A stretch of DNA of 23,704 bases, taken from contig DEYM01000041.1 in NCBI GenBank assembly GCA_002364555.1, forward strand, positions 1 through 23,704, written 5' to 3'. Made by a program: the position numbers and the translations under genes. This DNA comes from Phycisphaerales bacterium UBA3158 (GTDB lineage Bacteria; Planctomycetota; Phycisphaerae; Phycisphaerales; SM1A02). The notes beneath the pieces were generated by a model that was given only the letters and a program-made list of their open reading frames with translations, did not search any database and had not been told where the DNA came from. This document shows positions 14,892 through 21,457 of the stretch, one piece after another (the first letter of the stretch is position 1; the number at the start of each line of letters is the position of its first letter).

Positions 14892-16232
14892 ATGACGATT
14901 CTCCCTCTATTTCTCTTTCTGATCATCATGCTTCAGGGCGGCACGACGTCCGACGAGACGCCGAGCGAAGACGCATCACGCGTGCTTGATCCGAGAATCG
15001 ATCCATCGAGAATCACACGCGTTCCCGGGATCGTTCCTCCGGCAAGAACCGTCGATCCGACTCCCAGCATCCAGAGAATCGCCGCTGAATTGAAGAACTG
15101 CGAGATGCCACCGCTACAGGCCGCCAGAGCCAGAGAGGCGATGAACAAGGGCATCCAGTGGCTGCTTGCCAATCAGGAACAGGGTGGGGGCTGGGGACGT
15201 GGTTCCGGCTCCACTCCCACCGATCGGCCCGATGAGAGGCCCTCGCCGACCGCCGCCGCCATCACCGGTCTTGGAATCAAGGCAATCGCGCAGAGTCGTC
15301 ACCCCAACATGGGCCAGCTCGCTCCAGCCGTCGAACGACTGAGACTCGCCCGTCGAGATGATGTTGGCATCAGCGATGGGCCAATGGCCACCTATGTCGT
15401 CGCCAGCATCACCAGTGCGCTGGTGAGTCTGCAGGATCCCCAGTTCGACGAGTTGATCGAGGATGGCCTGGCGAGGCTCCGAACCTACCAGTGGGATTCC
15501 GGAGAAGGCCTCTCGCTGGAACAGGACTGGTTCGGAGGCGCAGGCTATGGGAACAGAGGAAGGCCCGATCTTTCGAATACCCAGTTCATGCTGGATGCCC
15601 TTCATGATGCCGGTGTGTCCTCGGATGATCCCGCGTTCCAGAGAGCCATCGTCTTCGTGACGCGATGCCAGAATCTCAACGGCACCAATGCAGCGGACTG
15701 GGTTGGCAATGACGGAGGCTTCATCTATACCTCAGCCAATGGAGGTGAATCCCTGGCATCGGAGATGGCTGGACACGGCCGACACGGCGATGCCAATCTG
15801 AAGCCCGGCGACAGGAGGAGTCTTCGAAGCTACGGCTCCATGACCTATGCGGGTTTCAAGAGTCTTCTCTACGCGGGACTCGGGCCCGACGACCCCCGTA
15901 CACGAGCCGCACTCGACTGGATGCGACGACACTGGACCCTTGATCAGAATCCCGGGCTTGGACAACAAGGCTACTACTACTACCTCTACACGATGTCCCG
16001 GGCATTGAACGCCTCCGGTCTCGACATCATCCGATCAGTCGACGGTGAGGAGCATGACTGGCGAGTCGAACTCTCACAGGCATTGATCAGTCGCCAGAAA
16101 CCTGATGGTTCATGGAGCAATCCAACGGATCGATGGCTGGAGGGAAGAGCTGATCTCTCGACGATCTATGCCCTGCTGGCGATCGAGGAGACACTCAAGC
16201 CAACCGACCCAAAGAGAATGGAGCCGTCATGA
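14892..16232 (+). CDS. Secreted prenyltransferase/squalene-cyclase-repeat protein (alpha/alpha toroid)
   Basis: 446-residue protein with a hydrophobic N-terminus (about 1-17, MTILPLFLFLIIMLQGG), a Pro/Asp-rich linker to about residue 75, then helix-pair repeats typical of the terpene cyclase/prenyltransferase toroid. The repeats carry IQWLLANQEQGGGWG (about 88-102), SPTAAAITGLGIKAI, DLSNTQFMLDALHDAG (about 226-241), CQNLNGTNAADW with DGGFIY, GSMTYAGFKSLLYAGL (about 315-330), QGYYYYLYTMSRAL and QKPDGSWSN (about 402-410). The cyclase DxDD acid motif is not visible, so it is probably not a classical cyclase. Planctomycetes encode many such exported proteins of unknown role. Its stop overlaps the next start by 4 nt (ATGA), so both products are probably made together. 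No SD is evident at the ATG. Confidence 0.82.
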   Translation: MTILPLFLFLIIMLQGGTTSDETPSEDASRVLDPRIDPSRITRVPGIVPPARTVDPTPSIQRIAAELKNCEMPPLQAARAREAMNKGIQWLLANQEQGGGWGRGSGSTPTDRPDERPSPTAAAITGLGIKAIAQSRHPNMGQLAPAVERLRLARRDDVGISDGPMATYVVASITSALVSLQDPQFDELIEDGLARLRTYQWDSGEGLSLEQDWFGGAGYGNRGRPDLSNTQFMLDALHDAGVSSDDPAFQRAIVFVTRCQNLNGTNAADWVGNDGGFIYTSANGGESLASEMAGHGRHGDANLKPGDRRSLRSYGSMTYAGFKSLLYAGLGPDDPRTRAALDWMRRHWTLDQNPGLGQQGYYYYLYTMSRALNASGLDIIRSVDGEEHDWRVELSQALISRQKPDGSWSNPTDRWLEGRADLSTIYALLAIEETLKPTDPKRMEPS

Positions 16233-17698
16233 AAATACTTCTCGTACTCCTCGCCATGATGACCAGCAACGTCATTGCGACCGATCGACAGTCGATCGGC
16301 TTCGACATGAGCTATCCGCCCGAGATCATGGATAGCTTCTCCGGATCGGTATATCTGATGTTCACCAGATCGGAGCGGGGATCACCCGCCGCCGGTCCGG
16401 ACTGGTTCAACACCGAACCGTTCTATCGAGTCGACGTCCGGGACTGGAAGCCGGACACGATACTGACCATGAATCGGGAGACGATGGGATTTCCATCGTC
16501 GCTGGGCGAACTCGAGGATGGTCCCTGGCGCCTGCAGGCGGTGATGCGATCCGATCCCGATAGCGCATCGATCGCGGGAGGCAACGCCGTCACCAGCGAC
16601 ATAGTCGCCATCCAGAACGACAATGGCACGAACTGGCCTCTCTCAATCAGCCTCGATCGGAAGAAGACGCCCAGGGCATTGCGTCCGATCCCCAACAGCA
16701 AGGTGCTCGAGTTCAGAAGTGATCTGCTCAGTCGATTCCATCGGCGGGACGTGGACATGAAGGCCATCGCCTTCTTTCCTCCGGGATTCAATGATGATCC
16801 CGAGAAGCGATGGCCGGTCCTGTACGTCATCGGAGGATTTCCGGGCGGGCTGGATCAGGCGCCCATGTCGTCGATGATGTGGGGCTCCTATGCCGGAAAC
16901 GATGAATTCGTGATCGTGTACCTGGATGCCGAATCGATGACCGGACACCATGTGTTCGCGGATTCCAGCAACAACGGTCCACATGGAACGGCGCTCGTGA
17001 AGGAATTCATCCCGTGGCTGGAGTCGAACTATCCGATCAGGAACGATTCTGGAGGCCGTCTGCTGACAGGTCACTCGTCGGGGGGATGGTCATCCCTCTG
17101 GCTTCAGGTCAATTATCCGGAGACCTTCGGTGGCACCTGGTCCACCGCACCCGATCCTGTCGACTTCAGAGCCTTTCAGGAAGTCGACGTCTATGCCGCG
17201 GATGGCAATGCCTACGTGAAGTCCGATGGTTCACCAACACGCATCTCACGCGAGGGAAGAGGCCAGCCCGGGCTCGATCTCAAGGACTTCTGCCGAATGG
17301 AGGAGGCCCTTGGGGATGGCGGGCAGATCAGATCCTTCGAATGGGTCTTTTCACCAACAGACGGGAACGGTCGACCGAAACCGCTGTTCGATCGTCGGAC
17401 CGGCGTGATCGATTCGGAGGTCGTCGAGGCATGGAAGAACTACGACATCAGTCTCATTCTTCTGAACAGGTGGGATGAACTGGCTCCCAGTCTCGCCGGA
17501 AAGATCCACGTGTACATGGGAAACGATGACACCTTCTACTTGGACAAGGCCGTTCGTCTCATGAAGACCAGATGCGAGGAGAATGAGATGGATGTCGAGA
17601 TCGTGATGCTCCCCGGCGACCACTCCAGCATCCTGTTCGGCACGCTCAGCCGACGGATACTCAAGGACATGAAAGCGACTGCCGGAATCCGGAACTGA
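16229..17698 (+). CDS. Secreted alpha/beta-hydrolase, putative esterase (enterochelin-esterase-like)
   Basis: 489-residue predicted exported serine hydrolase. A signal peptide covers about 1-18 (MKILLVLLAMMTSNVIA). Residues about 20-150 form a beta-rich N-terminal region. The hydrolase domain starts near 175, with the oxyanion-side segment VLYVIGGFPGG (about 197-207), the nucleophile elbow GHSSGG (281-286, probable catalytic Ser283), a likely acid at Asp433/434 in MGNDDTF and His465 in LPGDHSS. This order and spacing match the putative-esterase (IroE/Fes-like) family. The substrate is not readable. GGAG lies 5 nt before the ATG, which overlaps the previous stop, so translation is coupled to the toroid protein. 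The stop is 1 nt from the ctaA stop on the other strand. Confidence 0.82.
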   Translation: MKILLVLLAMMTSNVIATDRQSIGFDMSYPPEIMDSFSGSVYLMFTRSERGSPAAGPDWFNTEPFYRVDVRDWKPDTILTMNRETMGFPSSLGELEDGPWRLQAVMRSDPDSASIAGGNAVTSDIVAIQNDNGTNWPLSISLDRKKTPRALRPIPNSKVLEFRSDLLSRFHRRDVDMKAIAFFPPGFNDDPEKRWPVLYVIGGFPGGLDQAPMSSMMWGSYAGNDEFVIVYLDAESMTGHHVFADSSNNGPHGTALVKEFIPWLESNYPIRNDSGGRLLTGHSSGGWSSLWLQVNYPETFGGTWSTAPDPVDFRAFQEVDVYAADGNAYVKSDGSPTRISREGRGQPGLDLKDFCRMEEALGDGGQIRSFEWVFSPTDGNGRPKPLFDRRTGVIDSEVVEAWKNYDISLILLNRWDELAPSLAGKIHVYMGNDDTFYLDKAVRLMKTRCEENEMDVEIVMLPGDHSSILFGTLSRRILKDMKATAGIRN

Positions 17699-17699
17699 T

Positions 17700-19094
17700 T
17701 CAGGCCGTCGCCATGGTGGGCGCCTTTGGGGAAGGCCTCAGAAGTCGGAAGTACCAGGCCGCCAGCAATGTGGCCGCACCCAGCAGCAAGGCGCCGTTCG
17801 CCTGGTGGGCACTGGTGGCCAGCACCTCGAGCGAGGGGATGCCCTCGCCGTCGCCCCGCATCAACACGGCGATGGTGGCCACTACGCCAAGCAGCAGCTG
17901 AACGCACACGAGAACAAGCAGAATCAATCCCGTCCTGCGGAGCACGAACCTTTCGCGATGCACCGTCGATGCACGCAGCCCGTTGATCACGATCAGAACG
18001 GTCACGAACACGGCCATGAATATGTGCCCCATGAGCAGGAGCATGGTCTGATCGGTTTTCGTGCCCACTTCACCTGTCAGGTGTCTGTAGGCGGCACCGA
18101 TGATCAACTGGAACACGAGGGCGACGACGAGAATCGAGCCCAGGAATCGATCGGTTCCCGCCGAGGTGGTCTCATCGGCCCTTGGCCCGGACGACCACCG
18201 CAGCGTGGTGACCGCGGCGAGGAACACCATGACCGCGAAGCAGATCTGGCCGAACACGCCATGCACGATTCCCAGAGCGGTGTTCGGAGACAGCAGTTCG
18301 GGGTTGTCCGACATCGTCAGCTGACCAGTCACCCGAAGCCCTCCCAGCAGGCCCTGGCCGATGACCATCAGGAGCAGCAGACTGCCCGCGATGCCCACCC
18401 ATGCTCTGGAATCCCCCCACCAGAGCATCAAGCAGAGCGTCAGGACAGTCAGTCCGACGTACATGCCGGTCAGCCGATGGGCGTGCTCGTAGTAGATGCC
18501 GTCGTCCAGATCGGCGATCATCTCGGACAACGGATAGAGCAGCATGTTGTGCCCATATGAATTGGGCCAGTCGGGAACGGCCAATCCAGCTTCGAAACCG
18601 GTCACGATGCCACCACTGACGATCATCAGGAAGACGATGCAGGCGGCGATGAACGTGAATGCACCAAGCCAGTTGCCCGTGAATCGTTCACCCTCGGATC
18701 GCCGCAGCTTGGATCCGATGAATCCACCCACTGCGGAAACCACCACGGAGCCCACCACGAGTCCGACGAGCCATGTGGCCATGTCGCCCTGGGATTTACC
18801 GCCCAGGATGCTCCCGATGAGAAGCAGGTTCAACAAGGCGCTGATGAAGCCGATCCAGCAACCTCGAATCACGGCCAGCGTTGATGATGGGGAGGTCGAT
18901 CCCGCCATGGCCGAGGCCAGAAGGAGCGTCAGGACCACCAGAACGAACAATGCCTCCCCGATGATCTGCCCGGGCTGCAGCATGGCCAGATAGCACAGGA
19001 GCCACATGACCGTCGTGGCCCCGAAGGCGAAGACGAGGAGACGGGCGAACCGTTGGGTACCTCGATCGATACGTGGCTTGGAATTCGTCTTCAT
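17700..19094 (-). CDS. ctaA: Heme A synthase (COX15/CtaA family) with extra N-terminal membrane segments
   Basis: 464-residue polytopic membrane protein that oxidises the C8 methyl of heme O to give heme A for cytochrome c oxidase. The catalytic part has the family hallmarks: SGGIVTGFEAGLAVPDWPNSYG (about 160-181), EHAHRLTG (203-210), HGVFGQ with His278, YRHLTGE with His338 and SAHQANG with His430. The loop CxxxC-type cysteines of some Gram-positive enzymes are absent. About 140 residues with roughly four hydrophobic segments precede the canonical first helix, so there may be about 12 helices where 8 are usual. The ATG at 19094 follows AGAGG at 11 nt; a GTG eight codons upstream (19118) is less likely. 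It is divergent from ctaB. Confidence 0.92.
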   Translation of the reverse strand: MKTNSKPRIDRGTQRFARLLVFAFGATTVMWLLCYLAMLQPGQIIGEALFVLVVLTLLLASAMAGSTSPSSTLAVIRGCWIGFISALLNLLLIGSILGGKSQGDMATWLVGLVVGSVVVSAVGGFIGSKLRRSEGERFTGNWLGAFTFIAACIVFLMIVSGGIVTGFEAGLAVPDWPNSYGHNMLLYPLSEMIADLDDGIYYEHAHRLTGMYVGLTVLTLCLMLWWGDSRAWVGIAGSLLLLMVIGQGLLGGLRVTGQLTMSDNPELLSPNTALGIVHGVFGQICFAVMVFLAAVTTLRWSSGPRADETTSAGTDRFLGSILVVALVFQLIIGAAYRHLTGEVGTKTDQTMLLLMGHIFMAVFVTVLIVINGLRASTVHRERFVLRRTGLILLVLVCVQLLLGVVATIAVLMRGDGEGIPSLEVLATSAHQANGALLLGAATLLAAWYFRLLRPSPKAPTMATA

Positions 19095-19210
19095 CACTCG
19101 ATCAACCTCTGGGTGCACTATTTCAGACGAGAATAACGATCAGTCGGGGAACTATACTAACGCTCCAGCCCTGCCCAGTAAGCAGCGGACTGGACAGGAG
19201 CCCGCCAGAC
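19095..19210. promoter_or_regulatory. Divergent ctaA/ctaB promoter region
   Basis: This 116-bp gap must hold the start signals for both heme A genes. On the plus strand TATACT (19153-19158) is a good -10-like box 52 nt before the ctaB start, but no convincing -35 is seen. Minus-strand signals for ctaA were not recognised. No clear dyad was found. Confidence 0.35.
19196..19200 (+). promoter_or_regulatory. Shine-Dalgarno AGGAG that fixes the ctaB GTG start
   Basis: AGGAG lies 10 nt before the GTG at 19211. The frame stays open for 46 more codons upstream, but that would run into ctaA and has no family-like sequence. Confidence 0.65.
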
Positions 19211-20176
19211 GTGTCTGCAGAAAGCCAGAATCAGAGACTGAACCTCGCGGAACTGCCGCGACTGTACGCCAATCTGACGAAGCTGCGTCTGAGCCTGATG
19301 GTCGTGGTCACCACAGCCGTTGGATTCATCATGGCCAGCTCCGATGGGATTGACTGGCTGCTTCTCCTGTGGACAGTCATGGGCACGATGGCGTGTGCGT
19401 TGTCGGCCAATGCATTGAACCAGGTGCTTGAGACCGGGCGAGACAAGCTGATGGCCAGAACTCAGAACCGGCCGACACCCAGTGGTCGCATGAGTCGTGT
19501 CCATGCCTTCATCTTTGCTGTGCTGCTTGGATATGGCGGACTTCTCCTGCTGGCGTTGACGGTGAACCTGTTCGCTGCGGGGCTGGCTCTGGCGACCCTG
19601 CTCCTCTACATACTCGCCTACACGCCCCTAAAACCTGTCAGTACGCTCAACACCATCGTAGGCGCCATTGTCGGAGGAATTCCTCCGATGATCGGCTGGG
19701 TGGCGGTCCGTGAACAGCTCGAAATCCAGGCATGGATTCTCGGGGCCATTCTCTTCGTGTGGCAGCTGCCCCACTTCCTTTCGCTCGCCTGGCTCTACAA
19801 GGACCAATATGCCGATGCGGGGTTCAGGATGCTCCCTGTCGTTCGAGGTGGGCCCAACCTGACTGCCGAAGTGACCCTCCTGACCACACTGCTTCTGATC
19901 CCACTGGGCCTGGCGGCCGCTCTGAGTGGAATGACGGGTCTCTTCTACGCGGTGTCCTCCATCATTCTGGGCTTCGTCTTCACATGGTTCGCACTCGTCT
20001 TCTTCAGGAGACGAGATCGCAAGAGTGCTCGAGGCACCTTCCTCTTCAGCCTGCTCTACCTGCCATTGCTCCTGATAGCCATGATCGCCAATCGGTCGGA
20101 AGTCAACGATCAGAACATGATTACAGTGGATCTCAATCCCGATGCGTCCATACAGTTGACCACCACAGATGAGTGA
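19211..20176 (+). CDS. ctaB: Protoheme IX farnesyltransferase (heme O synthase)
   Basis: 321-residue UbiA-type polytopic membrane enzyme that transfers farnesyl to heme B to make heme O, the substrate of CtaA. The first Asp-rich prenyl-diphosphate motif is ALNQVLETGRDKLMARTQNRP (about 68-88), with the Nx3Ex3D spacing and the family RTxxRP. Then come YTPLKPVSTLNTIVGAIVGG and IPPMIGW, and the second active-site loop VWQLPHFLSLAWLYKDQYADAG with MLPV (about 190-214). About nine hydrophobic segments are visible. A GTG start at 19211 with an AGGAG fits the family length; an upstream ATG at 19073 is rejected because it overlaps ctaA. The last 8 nt overlap the DUF3179 gene, so the two are cotranscribed. 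Confidence 0.94.
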   Translation: MSAESQNQRLNLAELPRLYANLTKLRLSLMVVVTTAVGFIMASSDGIDWLLLLWTVMGTMACALSANALNQVLETGRDKLMARTQNRPTPSGRMSRVHAFIFAVLLGYGGLLLLALTVNLFAAGLALATLLLYILAYTPLKPVSTLNTIVGAIVGGIPPMIGWVAVREQLEIQAWILGAILFVWQLPHFLSLAWLYKDQYADAGFRMLPVVRGGPNLTAEVTLLTTLLLIPLGLAAALSGMTGLFYAVSSIILGFVFTWFALVFFRRRDRKSARGTFLFSLLYLPLLLIAMIANRSEVNDQNMITVDLNPDASIQLTTTDE

Positions 20177-21257
20177 TCAGACCCCACCAATCTCCTCGAA
20201 ACCAACCGTGATCACCTTCAAGGAGGGCGGCTGGCTGATTCTGCTGACATGCCTTCTGATCATCAGCCTGCTGGCATGGGCACTGGCTCCGGCCCTCTTC
20301 CGACAGAACGAGCGGCCACCGGGTGATGGGGAGAATATTGAGACCTATGAATTCGATCTGTCCAATCCACGGGTCGATATCGACACCATCGAGGCGGCGG
20401 TGCTCTACCGGGACATGATTCCCGTCGAGGACGATGCCATCGTGCTCACTCCAGAGGAGGTCACGGCCGCCAACGCCGAGCGCAAGCCGTATCTCATCTC
20501 CCAGGATCTCGTCATAGGTGTCGTCGTGGACGGCCAGCCAAGGGCGTATCCCCTGTCGATCCTCAATGTCCATGAGATCATCCACGATGACATCAACGAC
20601 AAGCCGATAGCCGTCACCTGGCATTGGCCCTCGGGAGCAACGAGAGTCTTCGACCGCACGATCAACGGCAACGACACCATGTTCGGAGTCAGTGGCCTTG
20701 TCGCCAGCGGCAATCTGCTGATGTATCCCAGAAGATTTGATGGTCTCCAAGGAAATGAGCCACTGATCTCACAGGCGCTCGGGCGAACGATCACCGGCCA
20801 GGAGATGGAACTCCAGACGATTCCCCATGAGCTGGTGACATGGGCCGACTGGCTCGATCGATATCCCCGAACGACCGTGGCCGCCGCTCGGCCCGAACTC
20901 AAGAACAGATACAAGAAGGGCAAGCCCGACGTCTGGTTCGCCTCGGATGACGTGATGTTCCAGACACCGATACCGGAGGATGGCCCACCACCCAAGAGTC
21001 ACATGTTGCTGCTGAGATCCGACGGCCAAAGCACTTTCGTGGGACTCGATCAACTGATAGAGATCGCCGATGAATCCGGCGAGGCCGTGGTTCAGCATGG
21101 CGATCGATCCGTTCGTCTGATCGTGACTCAATACCCGCCAACGGCTCGACTCACCGCCGAAGATGTCGATACGGTCGATTCGATGCGAATTCTCTGGATA
21201 AGTGGCCGAGCCATTTCCCCCGAATCCGTCCTGGCGACCCCCGGAGAGGCTCCATAG
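20169..21257 (+). CDS. Membrane-anchored DUF3179 protein
   Basis: 362-residue protein of unknown function. An N-terminal membrane segment (about 21-43, GWLILLTCLLIISLLAWALAPAL) anchors a large extracytoplasmic domain. The DUF3179 pattern is clear: VDGQPRAYPLSILNVHEIIHDDIN (about 119-142), then ATRVFDRTINGNDTMFGVSG, a NLLMYPRRFDG segment, GRTITGQEMELQTIPHELVTW and WLDRYPRTTVA. In many members the segment after the first block reads VTYCPLT; here it is VTWHWPS and the cysteine is absent. The start overlaps the ctaB stop by 8 nt, so it is co-translated with heme O synthase. This suggests, but does not show, a link to respiratory-enzyme assembly. No SD is evident. Confidence 0.85.
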   Translation: MSDQTPPISSKPTVITFKEGGWLILLTCLLIISLLAWALAPALFRQNERPPGDGENIETYEFDLSNPRVDIDTIEAAVLYRDMIPVEDDAIVLTPEEVTAANAERKPYLISQDLVIGVVVDGQPRAYPLSILNVHEIIHDDINDKPIAVTWHWPSGATRVFDRTINGNDTMFGVSGLVASGNLLMYPRRFDGLQGNEPLISQALGRTITGQEMELQTIPHELVTWADWLDRYPRTTVAAARPELKNRYKKGKPDVWFASDDVMFQTPIPEDGPPPKSHMLLLRSDGQSTFVGLDQLIEIADESGEAVVQHGDRSVRLIVTQYPPTARLTAEDVDTVDSMRILWISGRAISPESVLATPGEAP

Positions 21258-21354
21258 TCTCGCCGAAACCCCCTTCAGGGCCTACAAGCCTCGAATCCTT
21301 CTGGAGTGGACATTATGGGGATGCCATCCCTGTCTGGGGACGTATGCTGTAAGT

Positions 21355-21426
21355 GGAGAGATTGGGCAAACGTGATGTCAATGTGCTTTTGAAGCGTCCG
21401 GGAAGCCGGATGTGAGCCATCTCTCC
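21355..21426 (+). other. Candidate structured leader of the metalloprotease gene
   Basis: GGAGAGAT (21355-21362) and ATCTCTCC (21419-21426) are perfectly complementary and can close a 72-nt element ending 31 nt before the start codon. Inside, CGTCCGG (21395-21401) and CCGGATG (21406-21412) form a 7-bp stem (one G-U pair) with a GAAG loop, and CAAA/TTTG (21367-21370/21388-21391) could form a second weak stem. This is a branched fold; no known riboswitch family was matched. The rest of the 200-bp gap (21258-21457) shows no gene and no strong terminator for the upstream DUF3179 gene beyond a GGGAT/ATCCC mini-hairpin near 21318-21330. Confidence 0.35.
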
Positions 21427-21447
21427 TCAAATCCACCGCATTCGAAT

Positions 21448-21451
21448 GAGG
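21448..21451 (+). promoter_or_regulatory. Shine-Dalgarno GAGG of the metalloprotease gene
   Basis: GAGG lies 6 nt before the ATG at 21458 and favours it over the in-frame ATG four codons earlier (21446), which overlaps the site. Confidence 0.5.
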
Positions 21452-21457
21452 ACTGAA

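Noticed and set aside
19073..19210. N-terminal extension of ctaB to an ATG at 19073
   Set aside because: It would overlap the ctaA start and add 46 residues without membrane or family character. The GTG at 19211 has AGGAG and gives the normal family length.
21355..21430. Cobalamin or cyclic-di-GMP riboswitch before the metalloprotease
   Set aside because: Only short runs (GGGAAGCCGG, GGGCAAA) resemble the consensus elements. The remaining conserved cores and their order are missing.
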